Assembly: GCF_002205645.1 (NCBI RefSeq)
Contig: NZ_NIOF01000002.1
Location: forward strand, 310,001 to 374,000
Direction: 5' to 3'
DNA length: 64,000 nt
Origin: Roseateles aquatilis
GTDB lineage: Bacteria > Pseudomonadota > Gammaproteobacteria > Burkholderiales > Burkholderiaceae_C
Below, in pieces: positions 1-10,630 of the stretch. The translations under genes were made by a program, and so were the position numbers. Position 1 is the first letter of the stretch. Every line of letters starts with the position of its first letter. The notes under the pieces were generated by a model, which did no database searches, was not told where the DNA came from, and saw nothing but the letters and a program-made list of their open reading frames with translations.

Positions 1-1294
1 CGTCCAGGTAAAGCTGCCGCACCGGCACGCCCAGGAGTTCGTCCTCGGCGTAGCCGAACAACCGCTCCAGCGCGCGGTTCTTCCAGACGATGTTGCGCTC
101 GCGCAGCTTGGCGATGCCGATGATGTCGGCGTCCAGCATCGCCTGCTGGTCCAGGGTCAGGCGCCGCAGGTCCTCGGTCATCGTGTCCGCCAGCGCCTGG
201 GCACGGGCCCGGCCGGCCGCCAGCAGGTAGGTGGTCGCCGCCAGCAGTCCGGTCAGCAGGCAGCCGATCAGTCCGGGCCCCCAGCCGGCGGCGTCGATGA
301 CGCGGCGCTCGTACGCGCGCGACATCGCCGCCTCGATGCGGAAGCCGCGACCGCCAATTTCCAATCGGCGCTCCGCCGACACGATCCGGTTGTCGAAGCC
401 GGCCCGCGACGACGGATCCGCGTCCAGCGCCTGGATGCCGGTGGCGGAGTCCAGCAGCAGGTCTTCCGTGTGGGTGTGGTCGTCGACCATCAGGCGGAAG
501 TCCACCGGCGCGGCGGCCATGCCTTCCTTGAGTCCGGCCAGGATTTCCTGCGCCACCAGCGGCGCGTACAGCAGGCCGATCAGCGCGCGTCGCCGCTGGA
601 CGGGATCGATCGGATCGGCCCCCTCGCGGAACACCGGCACCACCAACTGCATGCCCGGGCCGTGGGCGCGGTCCTGCAGCAGCGGCACGGGCGCAGACAA
701 CGAGGTCTCGCCGGTGCGGATCGCCCGCTCGATGTTGTCGCGACGGATTGCCTCGGAGCCGAGGTCGTAGCCCCATGCCGCGTAGTTGGCCGCCATCGGC
801 TCCACGTGGGCGATGACGAACAGGTCCGGCGCATCACCGCGGGTGTGCACCGCGAACTGCGGCGCGCCGTCGGCCTGTTGCTCGGCGACGAAGGTCGACA
901 GTTGATCGCGCGGGACATGGGCGGCGAAGCCGAAGCCGCGCACGCCGGGGAATTCCCGCGGCAGGTCGCGCGACTCGACGTAGGCGCGGAAGGACTGCCG
1001 GGTGATGTGACCCTGCATCGCCGCGATCGCGCCGCGCGCGCCCTTGAGCCCGTACACCGGCTGCACGAAACGCTGCACGATGTCCCGCTGCAGGCGGTCC
1101 ATCTGGGCGTCGAGCTGCAGGCGGGCCTCGGCCACCACGCGGTTGCGGTTCCAGAGCATGCCGCTGAGCGTCAGGGCCAGGCCGATCAGCAGGACCAGCA
1201 GCGCGCCGACCACGGCGCCCATCGACGGGCCGTCGCGACGGTCGGGCGGGCCCACGACGATGGCGGGGCGGGGGGCGGTGGAGGCGTGGGTCAC
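1..1294 (-). CDS. CHASE-domain membrane sensor with PAS domain, C-terminal part off the window
   Basis: Reading the minus strand gives 431 residues with no stop up to the window edge. A hydrophobic segment (about residues 25-47) is followed by an extracytoplasmic domain of about 290 residues that matches CHASE domains (YVESRDLPREFPGVRGFGF is diagnostic). A second membrane segment lies at about 338-360, and a PAS domain starts near 388 (RNIVWKNRALERLFGY). The start chosen is GTG at 1294; an ATG 24 codons further in is possible. CHASE-PAS proteins usually end in a diguanylate cyclase or histidine kinase, but that part is missing here, so the output cannot be named. It probably senses a small ligand in the periplasm. 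Confidence 0.85.
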   Translation of the reverse strand, partial: MTHASTAPRPAIVVGPPDRRDGPSMGAVVGALLVLLIGLALTLSGMLWNRNRVVAEARLQLDAQMDRLQRDIVQRFVQPVYGLKGARGAIAAMQGHITRQSFRAYVESRDLPREFPGVRGFGFAAHVPRDQLSTFVAEQQADGAPQFAVHTRGDAPDLFVIAHVEPMAANYAAWGYDLGSEAIRRDNIERAIRTGETSLSAPVPLLQDRAHGPGMQLVVPVFREGADPIDPVQRRRALIGLLYAPLVAQEILAGLKEGMAAAPVDFRLMVDDHTHTEDLLLDSATGIQALDADPSSRAGFDNRIVSAERRLEIGGRGFRIEAAMSRAYERRVIDAAGWGPGLIGCLLTGLLAATTYLLAAGRARAQALADTMTEDLRRLTLDQQAMLDADIIGIAKLRERNIVWKNRALERLFGYAEDELLGVPVRQLYLD

Positions 1295-1522
1295 AGGCGG
1301 GGCGGCTCGTGGCCGCGGGCGCTGAACACAGCCGCCAACTGTAGAGCAGCCCCGGCGCGCGCGCACGGGCGGCCGTGCATGGGCGGGGCTCGTTACATCT
1401 GAGGCGTGCCGGACGTGACGGACGGGGCGGGGAAGTCCTATCCTCCCCCGCTCAAGGGGGCGGCGCGTGGCTTGCTCCTGTGCTGCAATCAATCCTCATA
1501 TCCGGCGAAGGCGGGCAGCAGC

Positions 1523-2140
1523 ATGTCTCAAGACTCGGACAAGGGCCCCGGGGCCTGGTGGATGTCGTTGCGGCGGCGTTGGCAGATGCGCCGCGACAAA
1601 CCGGTGCGCGTCGCCGCGACCGACGAGGCGCAACTGATGGACGGCCTCAAGCGCGAGGCCGCCCGGGCGCAGCGCCACGGGCATGACGGCGTGTTGATCC
1701 TGCTGGAGCTCGACCCCTGGGTGCGGCTGCAGCAGCAGCACGGGGACGACTGCCTGCGGGCCCTGGACGAGCGTCTGGGCCAGCTGGCCCGCCAGCAACT
1801 GCGTGGCGGCGACTGGCTGCTGCCGCTGCCGCGTGGCGTCTGGGCCGTCTACCTGCCGTGTACCGATCCGCTGGGCGCGCTGGACGCCGCCGACCGGCTG
1901 CGCTCCCGCGTCGCGACGCTGGACTACCGCTGGCAGGGCCAGGCCCTGCCGCTCAGCGCCAGCCTGGGCCTGGCCCATTGGCAGGACTGGAAGCGCGAGC
2001 CGCAGCAAGGCGCCGACCAATTGCTGCAGCAGGCGCGCCAGGCGCTGGCCATGGCGCGCGGCGCCGGTTGCAACTGCGTGCGCGCCTATGCGGCGATCCC
2101 GTCGGGACGCAACCGCTACAGCGGCACCCGGCCCGCGTAG
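1523..2140 (+). CDS. Degenerate GGDEF-like protein
   Basis: The product is 205 residues. The ATG at 1523 is chosen because the upstream part of the frame has no protein-like character. The fold pattern follows a GGDEF domain: an early helix (LKREAARAQRHGHDGVLILLELD), a middle strand pair, then LPLSASLGLAHW and a C-terminal QQARQALAMARGAGCN helix. The signature position that should read GG[DE]EF is PLPRGVWAVYLP, so the catalytic and GTP-binding residues are gone. It cannot be an active diguanylate cyclase and may be a nucleotide-sensing or protein-binding relic. It diverges from the CHASE sensor and its end overlaps the AttH-like gene tail to tail by 25 bp. Confidence 0.7.
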   Translation: MSQDSDKGPGAWWMSLRRRWQMRRDKPVRVAATDEAQLMDGLKREAARAQRHGHDGVLILLELDPWVRLQQQHGDDCLRALDERLGQLARQQLRGGDWLLPLPRGVWAVYLPCTDPLGALDAADRLRSRVATLDYRWQGQALPLSASLGLAHWQDWKREPQQGADQLLQQARQALAMARGAGCNCVRAYAAIPSGRNRYSGTRPA

Positions 2141-3255
2141 CCGGTCATCTCCAGGTAGCCCCAGCCGAGCGTGCGGCCGGACTCGTCGGCCAGCCGCGAG
2201 ACGCCTTCCCAGTACAGGAAGCCGGTGCTGCGCCGGCCATCGATCTCCTGGGCGTCGTAGGCCGCCTCGACCAGGAACACCCCGCGCGGCGTGCGCACGC
2301 GCCACTTGACCGGGTAGGTCGCCAGGCTCACCGGGCTGCGCCAGAAGGCGAGCGGCTCGAAACGCAGCTGCTGCTGGAAGTCCACCTGACGGCCGTCCGC
2401 GCCGCGCCAGCTGCCGCCGGTCCAGATCGGCGCGCCGTCCCCGCCGCGCATCTGGAACAAGGTCATCGCCGAGCCGTCGTCCAGGTTCAGGCCCAGCCAG
2501 TCCCAGCCGACCGCGCTGTCGGCGCTGGCCTCGGCGCCGCGGCCCAGGTACAGGTTGCTCCACTCGTGGTCCAGCCAGCAGCGGGCCTGGACCTCGCGCG
2601 TGCCGCCGTCACGCAGGGCGAGCTTGCCGGTGCCGGACAACTGCGGCTCGCTGACGTAGCGGCTCGCCTGCTGCTCGCCAGGGCCCTTGCGCGACCAGCC
2701 CTCCTGCCCCTGCAGCAGCGGGGCCTGCGGCGCCTGCAGGGACAGCGACAACGCGAAGCCGGCGGTCTCGCCGTGCATCACCAGCGTGTAGCGGCTGTGG
2801 CCGTTCGCGCCGTCCAGACGCCGCAATTGCCAGTCGCCAAGACGCACGGCGGTGTCGCCGATCTCCGTGCGCGCATTGGCGAAACCGTGGCGCAGCACAC
2901 GCTGGTCGTGCAGCAGACGTCGCCGGCCGAGGTCCGACACCGCCGCGTGGCCAAGCATCAACTGGTCCGGCGCGAACGCGGAGTCGAGTGGACGCTCCAG
3001 GTCGTTGCGCACGCGGAAGAAGGTCAACTGAAAGCCGTTGTCGGGCGGTGCGTCGCTGGCCGCCGTCGCGGCGCGCAGAACGCCGGTCACGTACCACCAT
3101 TCGACCCGAGTCTCCGGGTGCGAGCCGTGATCGCGCGGGAAGCGCAGCGGCGCGTTGGAGAGCGCCGAGTCCGCGGCGGGCGTCCGTGCCCTCGCGCTGC
3201 CGGGCGCCAACCCCGCGGCGCCGAGCGCCAGCAGCAGCGGTCGTCTTGCGATCAT
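2116..3255 (-). CDS. AttH/CrtC-like secreted lipocalin-fold protein
   Basis: The product is 379 residues with an N-terminal signal (MIARRPLLLALGAAGLAPGSARA). The body matches the AttH / hydroxyneurosporene-dehydratase-like family (COG5621, lipocalin-like pair of barrels): FPRDHGSHPETRVEWWYVTG near the start, CWLDHEWSN in the middle, and GFLYWEGVSRL with WGYLEMTGYAG at the end. The start is ATG at 3255 with a strong ribosome site (GGGAGGA) 7 bases upstream; it overlaps the permease stop by one base, so the genes are translationally coupled. In other bacteria this family sits beside a LolD/FtsX-type exporter, as here. The ligand is unknown. Carotenoid hydratase activity is not implied, because no carotenoid genes are nearby. 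Confidence 0.82.
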   Translation of the reverse strand: MIARRPLLLALGAAGLAPGSARARTPAADSALSNAPLRFPRDHGSHPETRVEWWYVTGVLRAATAASDAPPDNGFQLTFFRVRNDLERPLDSAFAPDQLMLGHAAVSDLGRRRLLHDQRVLRHGFANARTEIGDTAVRLGDWQLRRLDGANGHSRYTLVMHGETAGFALSLSLQAPQAPLLQGQEGWSRKGPGEQQASRYVSEPQLSGTGKLALRDGGTREVQARCWLDHEWSNLYLGRGAEASADSAVGWDWLGLNLDDGSAMTLFQMRGGDGAPIWTGGSWRGADGRQVDFQQQLRFEPLAFWRSPVSLATYPVKWRVRTPRGVFLVEAAYDAQEIDGRRSTGFLYWEGVSRLADESGRTLGWGYLEMTGYAGRVPL

Positions 3256-5876
3256 CACCAGTCCTCCCGCACCGCGCGCAGCGCCTCGCCCTGACCGGCG
3301 CGCAGCGCGCGCGCGCTGGCCCAGGCCGCGGTCAGGCCCGTGGCCACGAGGCTGGCCGCCAGCAGCGCCGCGACGCGCCAGACGGGCACCTGCCAGTCCA
3401 TGCTCCAGTGGAAGCTCTGCGGATTGAGCCGAAACACCAGCACCGCGCTGATCGCCAGCCCGACGATCAGTCCCATCACCGCGCCCGCGACCGCCTGCAG
3501 CAGGCTTTCCGCCAGCACCAGCCGGCGCAGCATCGCGCGCGTCAGGCCCAGGTGCAGCAGCAGGCCGAATTCACGCCGGCGCGCCAGCAACTGCGCCGAC
3601 AGGCTGGCGGCGACGCCGAACAGCCCCAGCCCCAGACCGACCGCCTGCAGCCAGTAGGTGATCGCGAAGCTGCGGTCGAAGATGTCCAGCGAGAAGCGTC
3701 GCAGGTCTCCGGCCGAGGCGATCTCCAGCGAAGCCGGCGCGCCGGTCAGGCTGCGCAGCGCCGCCTGTGTCGCGACCGGGTCGGCGCCGGGCTTCAACCA
3801 CAGGGCAAGTTCGGTGACCGCGGTGTCCCCGCTGAGGCGGCGCCAGTCGGCGCGTTCCATCAGCACCGCGCTGGTCTGCCGGCTGTAGTCGCGCCAGACC
3901 GCCTTGACCGCGACCGGCAACTGGCGGCCGTCCAGCCGCAGCATGAAGGCGTCGCCCGGCGACAGGCGCAGCGCGTCGCGCATCGCCTCGTTGATGTAGA
4001 CCGGCTGCACGCCGGCCGGCAGCGCGACGGCCTCGCCCTGCAGCGGCAGGCGGTGGTCGAGCGGGCGCGCCAGCAGCGTCGCGCCGCCGGTCATGCCGCG
4101 CACGGTGATGCCGATCGCGCGGGTGCGCTGCGCCGCGACGCGTTCGATGCCGGGCAGCGCGGCGGCGGACGCGGCCAGCGCCGCCGGCAGCGGCTGCCCT
4201 TGCTGCGCGCTGTCGTGCGCGGTCTGGCGCAGGTAGAGATCCGCGGGCAGCATGTCGGTCAGCCATTGATCGAGGGACAGGCGGAAGCTGGCCACCATCA
4301 CCAGCATCGCCACGGCGAGCGCCAGGGCCACCAGCACGCCGGCGATCAGGCGGCCCGCCTCGCCGGCCTGGTCGCGGGCGCGCTCGACGGCCAGCAGCGG
4401 CAGCGCACGCCGCGCGGCCCAGCCGCGCAGCAGGCCGGTGATCACGCGCAGCACGAAGGGCACCGTGCCCAGCGCGCCCAGCAGCAATGCCAGCATCGCC
4501 GCATAGGCGCCGATCGGCACGCCGAAGAGGGGGCGCATCGCCGCCAGCGCCGGCGCCGCGACCAGCAGCGCGGGGCCGAGCAGCCACCAGCGGCCGTCGG
4601 ACTCGCCGCTGCCCAGGCCCTTGAGCACCTGCGCGACCGGCAGCCGGCGCAGCCGCGCCAGCGACAGGGCCGCCGCGCCCAGGCTCACCAGCGGTCCCAG
4701 CGCCAGCAGGCCGATGATCGACGCCGGCGTGGTCCGCAGCGCCGGCCGACCGCCGTGCAGGCCCATCAAACCGCTGCCCAGATCGCCGCCGAGCGCGTGC
4801 AGGCCCAGCTCGGCCAGGCCGATCGCCAGGCCCAAACCCAGCACGGCGCCGGCCAGTCCGAGTACCACCGCCTCGGTCACCAGCATGCCCAGGCGCTGGC
4901 GGGCGCTCATGCCGAGCACGCCCAGCAGCGCCAGCTGCGGCAGGCGCTGCGCCACCGACAGGCTGTGCACCGCGAAGACCATGAACGCGCCGACGAACAG
5001 CGCCATCAGCGACAGCACCCCCAGGTTGAGGCGGTAGGCGCGTGTCAGGCGGCGGGCCTCGTCGGCCTGCTGGCGGGCCTGATCCTGCGGTGCGCGGGCG
5101 ATCAGGCCGGGCGGCCAGTCCGTCGGGACCACGTGGCCCGGCGCCATGCGCAGCAGGATCGCGTCGAGCTGGCCCGGGCGACGCAGCAGTGGCTGGGCCC
5201 AGGCGATGTCCATGATCAGGATCGCCTGTTCGCGATCGGGGATGCGGCCGGCGATCGGCAGCGGGGCGTTCGTGCCCGAGTCCGCGTCGGCGAGGTCCAG
5301 GCGCAGCGCGCCGGCCGGGGCCGTCGTCCCGGCGCCCACGCTGTTGCCGCCGCTGCCACCGTCGAGTCCGAGCCGGGCGAGCGCCGCGTCGCTGACCAGC
5401 ACGGCCGGTCGACGCAGCGCGCCGGCCAGATCGGCGCCGGCCGTGCGCGGCAGCCATTGCGGATGGAAGGCGCCGAGCTGCAGCAGGTCCAGCCCCAGCA
5501 GTCGCACGCGCTGCCATTGCCCGTCGCGGGCCTGGACACGTACGCTGGCCTCGAGCCGCGGCGCCAGCGCGGCGATGTCGTCGCGCGCCGCGAGCTGCGC
5601 ATAGAGCCGGTCCGACAGCGGCGGCGCGCCGGGCGCGGCGCTGATTTCGGTGTCGGCCTGGGCGCTGCTCTGGCGCGCGGCGGACTCGAACTGTGCCAGC
5701 GCCGACGCGTTGATCCAGTGCACCGCGCCGGCCAGCGCCAACCCCAGCGCGATCGTCAGCAGCGCCGCGAGCTGCCGTCCCCATTGCAGCCGCAGCGCCG
5801 GCCAGGACAACTGCCACCACCAGCCCCAGGCGCGGCGCAGGCCGGACAGCGGGGCGAAGGCGGCGGCGGTGCTCAT
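3255..5876 (-). CDS. FtsX-family ABC transporter permease
   Basis: The product is 873 residues. It has the two-module layout of MacB/LolC-type permeases fused in one chain: a membrane anchor near residues 38-55, a large periplasmic domain (about 60-240), a first FtsX-like membrane block (about 270-470), a second periplasmic domain (about 520-740) and a final FtsX block ending near 860. It lies between its ATPase (27-bp gap upstream) and the AttH-like protein (one-base overlap downstream), so the three form one operon. It probably moves or extracts a lipophilic substrate or lipoprotein at the inner membrane. The substrate cannot be read from sequence. Confidence 0.88.
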   Translation of the reverse strand: MSTAAAFAPLSGLRRAWGWWWQLSWPALRLQWGRQLAALLTIALGLALAGAVHWINASALAQFESAARQSSAQADTEISAAPGAPPLSDRLYAQLAARDDIAALAPRLEASVRVQARDGQWQRVRLLGLDLLQLGAFHPQWLPRTAGADLAGALRRPAVLVSDAALARLGLDGGSGGNSVGAGTTAPAGALRLDLADADSGTNAPLPIAGRIPDREQAILIMDIAWAQPLLRRPGQLDAILLRMAPGHVVPTDWPPGLIARAPQDQARQQADEARRLTRAYRLNLGVLSLMALFVGAFMVFAVHSLSVAQRLPQLALLGVLGMSARQRLGMLVTEAVVLGLAGAVLGLGLAIGLAELGLHALGGDLGSGLMGLHGGRPALRTTPASIIGLLALGPLVSLGAAALSLARLRRLPVAQVLKGLGSGESDGRWWLLGPALLVAAPALAAMRPLFGVPIGAYAAMLALLLGALGTVPFVLRVITGLLRGWAARRALPLLAVERARDQAGEAGRLIAGVLVALALAVAMLVMVASFRLSLDQWLTDMLPADLYLRQTAHDSAQQGQPLPAALAASAAALPGIERVAAQRTRAIGITVRGMTGGATLLARPLDHRLPLQGEAVALPAGVQPVYINEAMRDALRLSPGDAFMLRLDGRQLPVAVKAVWRDYSRQTSAVLMERADWRRLSGDTAVTELALWLKPGADPVATQAALRSLTGAPASLEIASAGDLRRFSLDIFDRSFAITYWLQAVGLGLGLFGVAASLSAQLLARRREFGLLLHLGLTRAMLRRLVLAESLLQAVAGAVMGLIVGLAISAVLVFRLNPQSFHWSMDWQVPVWRVAALLAASLVATGLTAAWASARALRAGQGEALRAVREDW

Positions 5877-5903
5877 CGTGGGGCGAGGCGCGCGGGCGAC
5901 GGC

Positions 5904-6563
<660 letters not shown>

Positions 6564-6792
6564 CGTCGGGGACGAGCGGGGCGTCGGAAGCTGCGAATCG
6601 GCGATTGTGGCGTGCGGCCAGGCCGGGATCGGTCGTGCGGATCGGATGGCGATCACGCAGCGCCCAGTCGCGGGCGTGTCAGGCACTGGCCTGAATCGGC
6701 TGGTTGTCATGGCGGATCGCCCGTCAACGGGGCGTATTGAGCGACGGTGGGTTGCCAACTGACGGACATCGTCAACTTCCGAAGGAATCGCC

Positions 6793-7737
6793 ATGCCCAT
6801 GAATCGCCCCATCGCCGGATCGAGCCGAGAGGACCTCACGTCGTCCTGGGAGGATCTCGGCGCCGCAGGCGTCACACGACGGGACAGCTTGTCCGAGCAG
6901 GCGATGTCGGACTTTCTGGACGGACTCCGCGCTCGCGGGGACGGCGGCGTCACCTACGCCCGGGCGCAGGCGCCGGATTTCGAGGACGAGGTCGAGGTTG
7001 ACGCTCCGGAGGAAGTCATGCGCCGTCCCGCGCATCGCCAGGAGGTCGCCGTCGCTACTCGCCGGCACGGCGTGGTGGTCGAGGACAACTCGCGGCGGCA
7101 GCCCTCGATCGATGCGTCGAGTGGGTCGAGTGCCGCGAATGTCGAATCGGCCGGCGTCGTTGCGGATCGTCCCGCCGCCGACCGCGTTCTCCTTCCCAAC
7201 ATCGACGCCTTGCGCCACGCAGAGGAGACACACGGCGTGTGGGCTCCCGGTGCGAAGGGATCTGGGGATCGGACCTTTCGTCAGTCTGTCGCTTGCCTGC
7301 TCAAGGACATGAGCGTCATGTGCGCCAAGGCGCCGACCCGGTGGCGCCCGGGTGCTCAGGGCAAGGCGATGCTGGCGACACTGCGGACGCACTTCGCGCC
7401 GCTGTCATCGGTGCTGCGCGAGGACTACCGTCAACGCCACGAGCAAGCTGGCGACCTCTACCGGGCGCGTGAATCGAGTCTGGTGGAACGGGTTCTGCGC
7501 GAGCACCTCGCCGTTGGCTTGGGCACGGTCGCGCCGACCGAGGGCGTCGCGATGCACATGCGGGCGCATCTCCAGTTGGCCAGGACGGCGCTGCTCGGGG
7601 CCAACAGGCCGTCACAGCGGCGCCACGACGAGATGGCCGACGAACGCGAGACGCTCATGTTCGCCATCGACGCCTTGTCCGATGTGTTGGGACGCTACAC
7701 GGGTGCCTCCGTCGCCCATCCGGCCCCGGCGCGTTGA
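6793..7737 (+). CDS. Unknown 314-residue protein
   Basis: I do not recognise this protein. It begins MPMNRPIAGSS behind a GAAGGA ribosome site. The first 150 residues are rich in Ser, Arg, Asp and Ala, look disordered, and have no signal peptide or membrane segment. From about residue 160 to the end the sequence looks helical and compact (FRQSVACLLKDMSVMCAKAP, then several amphipathic stretches to ALSDVLGRY). Codon use is less G/C-biased at third positions than in neighbouring genes. A disordered Ser-rich head with a helical C-terminal domain is seen in some secreted effectors, but no secretion gene is nearby. It stands alone between the ABC operon and miaA. Confidence 0.6.
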   Translation: MPMNRPIAGSSREDLTSSWEDLGAAGVTRRDSLSEQAMSDFLDGLRARGDGGVTYARAQAPDFEDEVEVDAPEEVMRRPAHRQEVAVATRRHGVVVEDNSRRQPSIDASSGSSAANVESAGVVADRPAADRVLLPNIDALRHAEETHGVWAPGAKGSGDRTFRQSVACLLKDMSVMCAKAPTRWRPGAQGKAMLATLRTHFAPLSSVLREDYRQRHEQAGDLYRARESSLVERVLREHLAVGLGTVAPTEGVAMHMRAHLQLARTALLGANRPSQRRHDEMADERETLMFAIDALSDVLGRYTGASVAHPAPAR

Positions 7738-7749
7738 GCGGGCGTTGGC

Positions 7750-8703
7750 TCAAGCCACTTCGGGAGCGACCAGGCGCATCAACTGCCGCAGCGCATCCGG
7801 AGCCTCGGCCGGCACGATGCGTCGTGCCGGCATGCCACGCAGCCAGGTGATCTGGCGCTTGGCGAGCTGGCGCGTGGCGGCGGTGCCGCGTTCGCGCAGC
7901 ACGTCGAGGTCGGGCGCGGCCTCGTTGTCATCGAGCAGTTCCCACGCCTGCCGATAACCGACGCAACGCATGGACGGCAGACCCGGGTGCAGGTCGCCGC
8001 GCGCGCGCAGCCGGCGGACTTCGTCGACGAAACCTTGTTCGATCATCAGCGCGAAGCGCTGCGCCAGGCGCTCGTGCAACCAGGCGCGCGCTTCGTCCGA
8101 GGGCTCCAGCGAGATCAGCGGCCAGTCCACGCCCTGGCTGCGCTGCCGCGCGTAGAGCGCCGACATCGGTTCGCCGCTCAGCAGGCAAACCTCCAGCGCG
8201 CGCTGGATGCGTTGCGAATCCAGCGGCGCCAGACGCGCGGCGGTCTCCGGATCGAGCGCCGCCAGCCGCGCATGCATCGCCGGCCAGCCGTCGCGGGCGG
8301 CGTCGGCATCGAGCCGGGCGCGCAGCGCCGGGTCGGCTTGCGGCAGCTCGGACAGCCCGTCGAACAGCGCCTTGAAGTACAGCATCGTCCCGCCGACCAG
8401 CAGCGGCCTGGCGCCGCGCGCCTGGATCGTCGGCACCAGCGCCGTCGCGTCGCGGACGAACTGCGCGGCCGAGTAGCTCGCCGTGGGCTCCAGGATGTCG
8501 ATCAGGTGATGCGGCACCGCCGCCAGCTCATCGGGCGTGGGCTTGGCGGTGCCGATGTCCATGCCGCGGTACACCAGCGCGGAGTCGACGCTGATGATCT
8601 CCACCGGCTGGAGGCGCGCGATCGCCAGCGCGGCCGCGGTCTTGCCGCAGCCGGTGGGGCCGGCGATGCACAGGGGGCTCAGGTCGCCCGCGTCAGCGCT
8701 CAA
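7750..8703 (-). CDS. miaA: tRNA dimethylallyltransferase
   Basis: The product is 317 residues. MiaA transfers a dimethylallyl group to N6 of A37 in tRNAs that read UNN codons. The P-loop GPTGCGKT is at the N-terminus, followed by the family blocks [36 protein letters not shown], and [23 protein letters not shown] and KRQITWLRG follow near the C-terminus. The start taken is TTG at 8703, five bases after a GGAG ribosome site and overlapping the stop of the upstream pseudouridine synthase; GTG at 8715 is an alternative. Genes on this strand run CPBP protease, mutL, rluB-like, miaA. The mutL-miaA neighbourhood is common in proteobacteria. Confidence 0.95.
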   Translation of the reverse strand: MSADAGDLSPLCIAGPTGCGKTAAALAIARLQPVEIISVDSALVYRGMDIGTAKPTPDELAAVPHHLIDILEPTASYSAAQFVRDATALVPTIQARGARPLLVGGTMLYFKALFDGLSELPQADPALRARLDADAARDGWPAMHARLAALDPETAARLAPLDSQRIQRALEVCLLSGEPMSALYARQRSQGVDWPLISLEPSDEARAWLHERLAQRFALMIEQGFVDEVRRLRARGDLHPGLPSMRCVGYRQAWELLDDNEAAPDLDVLRERGTAATRQLAKRQITWLRGMPARRIVPAEAPDALRQLMRLVAPEVA

Positions 8704-10547
8704 AAGCGCTCCCACGGCGCGAGGTACCGCCACTGGCCCGGAGGCAACTGGCCCAGCGGGATGCGGCCGATGCGCACGCGCTTGAGCGCCAGCACGTTCA
8801 GGCCGACCAGCTCGCACATGCGGCGGATCTGGCGCTTGCGGCCCTCGCGCAGGACGAAGCGCAACTGGTCCTCGTTGGCCCAACTGACCTTGGCTTCCTT
8901 GAGCTGGACGCCGTCCAGCTCCAGACCGTGGTTCAGCATCGCGATCGCGCGCGGGTCGAGCTGATGTTGCGGGTGCTTCTCCGGATCGCCGTTCGCGACG
9001 GCGACGCGGACCAGGTACTCTTTCTCGACGTCCGAGTCCTCGCCGATCAGGTGGCGCGCGATGCGGCCGTCCTGCGTCAGCACCAGCAGGCCGGTGGAGT
9101 CGATGTCCAGCCGGCCGGCCGGCGCCAGGCCGCGGCCATGGCCCGGGGCCCAGTGGATCTTGGACGGGTCCTCGCCCCAGTGCGTGTCGGCCTTGACCAG
9201 CACCGACGCGGGTTCGTAGCCGTCCTCGGCCTGGCCGGAGACATAGCCGATCGGCTTGTTCAGGATGATGGTCACGCGCTGCGCCTGCTGCTCGCGGGCG
9301 GCCGGGTCGACCTCGATCTTCACGTCCGGTCCGACGCGTTGACCGAGCTCGGCGAGCTTGCCGTCGACGGTCACCCAGCCGGATTCGATCCACTCGTCGG
9401 CCTCGCGGCGCGACGCCAGGCCGAGTTCGCTCATGCGCTTGGACAGGCGCTCGCCGGCATCGGCCTCCGCCAGGCGCGTGGGCGCGGGCTGGCGCGGCGC
9501 GTCGGGCTTGCGGGGACGGTCGGTGCGTTCGGCGTATTCCTGGCGCTCGGCGCGGGCATGCACGTCGGCGGTGCCGGGACGATCGCGATCGCCAGCGTGC
9601 CCGCCGCGCGAGCGGCCGTCGCCGTAGCGTGAGCGATCGTCGCCGTGGCGCGAGCCTTCGTTGCGCGTGCCGAAGCGGTCGTCAGGACGGCGCGGGCGGT
9701 CATTGTCGAAGCGCGGCCGATCGCCTTGCGGACGGTCGCCGTAGCCGCGGTTGCCTTGCGGACGATCGCCATACGGTCGGTCGCCTTGTGGGCGGTCTCC
9801 GTAAGGACGATCCCCGTAAGGGCGAGCGCCCGGGGCACGGCCGGGGCCGTTGCCGTAGCGGTCATCGGGGCGGCGTGCGCGGTCGCCGTCGAAGCGGGGA
9901 CGGTCCTCGAAACGCGGACGGTCGCCACCCTGGCCACCGCCCTGATAGCGGTCATCGCCACCCTGGCGCGGGCGATCGCCGCCGAAGCGATCGTCGGGAC
10001 GGCGCGGGCGATCGGCGTCGAAACGCGGACGATCGCCGTAGGGACGGTCGCCCTGCGGTCGATCCCCTTGCGGCCGTGGTCGATCGCCCGGGGGGCGATC
10101 TCCATACGGACGACGTTCGCCGCCCTCGCGATCGGGCCGGCCGGCGAAGCCGCCGCGATCGTCGCGCGGACCCCGGTCCTGGCGATCGCCGTAGCCGCCC
10201 GTGCCGCCCATGTGGCCTCGAGCGCCCTGGCCGCCTTGAGGTCCGCCGTAGCCACCGCCTTCACGCGGCGGGCGACCCTGCCGGTCGTCGCGGCCAGGGG
10301 GGCCGCTGCGTCGATCGTCGCGACCTTGCGGACCGCGCGCGTCAGGCCGGCGTTCCTGGCGGCCTTCCTCGGCGCGGCGCTGTTGATAGGCCGCTTCGCG
10401 TTCGGCGCGTTCGGCCTGTGCCTGCGCGAGCGTCGGGCGTGGCTTGTTGACGCCCTGGCCGCGCAGCGGCGCGCGCCGAGGGCCGGCCTTGTCGGAGGTG
10501 CCGTCCGGACTGGCCGGTTTGTTCTTGTTGAGCTTGAGGGTGGCCAT
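8700..10547 (-). CDS. rluB: RsuA/RluB-family pseudouridine synthase with long charged N-terminal tail
   Basis: The product is 615 residues, more than twice a typical family member. Residues 1 to about 360 are low complexity: after a Lys/Pro/Ala-rich start come many copies of short units such as GDRPYGDRP and [14 protein letters not shown]. The rest is an S4 RNA-binding domain ([22 protein letters not shown]) and the catalytic domain, with the nucleophile Asp in [18 protein letters not shown] and the end block [12 protein letters not shown]. RluB isomerises a uridine in 23S rRNA helix 90; the exact target is inferred from family. The tail probably binds RNA or forms a disordered scaffold. Confidence 0.88.
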   Translation of the reverse strand: MATLKLNKNKPASPDGTSDKAGPRRAPLRGQGVNKPRPTLAQAQAERAEREAAYQQRRAEEGRQERRPDARGPQGRDDRRSGPPGRDDRQGRPPREGGGYGGPQGGQGARGHMGGTGGYGDRQDRGPRDDRGGFAGRPDREGGERRPYGDRPPGDRPRPQGDRPQGDRPYGDRPRFDADRPRRPDDRFGGDRPRQGGDDRYQGGGQGGDRPRFEDRPRFDGDRARRPDDRYGNGPGRAPGARPYGDRPYGDRPQGDRPYGDRPQGNRGYGDRPQGDRPRFDNDRPRRPDDRFGTRNEGSRHGDDRSRYGDGRSRGGHAGDRDRPGTADVHARAERQEYAERTDRPRKPDAPRQPAPTRLAEADAGERLSKRMSELGLASRREADEWIESGWVTVDGKLAELGQRVGPDVKIEVDPAAREQQAQRVTIILNKPIGYVSGQAEDGYEPASVLVKADTHWGEDPSKIHWAPGHGRGLAPAGRLDIDSTGLLVLTQDGRIARHLIGEDSDVEKEYLVRVAVANGDPEKHPQHQLDPRAIAMLNHGLELDGVQLKEAKVSWANEDQLRFVLREGRKRQIRRMCELVGLNVLALKRVRIGRIPLGQLPPGQWRYLAPWERF

Positions 10548-10630
10548 GTCGGTACTGCTTCAAAAAAGGGGGCGGGGCGGAAGGGCGGCGTGCGGTGAAA
10601 CGAGCGGGGCGAGGGCGGGGACGGAGACCG

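Noticed and set aside
1523-2140. An active diguanylate cyclase
   Set aside because: The GG[DE]EF motif and GTP-binding residues are absent.
2116-3255. Carotenoid 1,2-hydratase (CrtC) as the function of the AttH-like protein
   Set aside because: Only the fold family is shared; the neighbours are an FtsX exporter and its ATPase, and no carotenoid genes are present.
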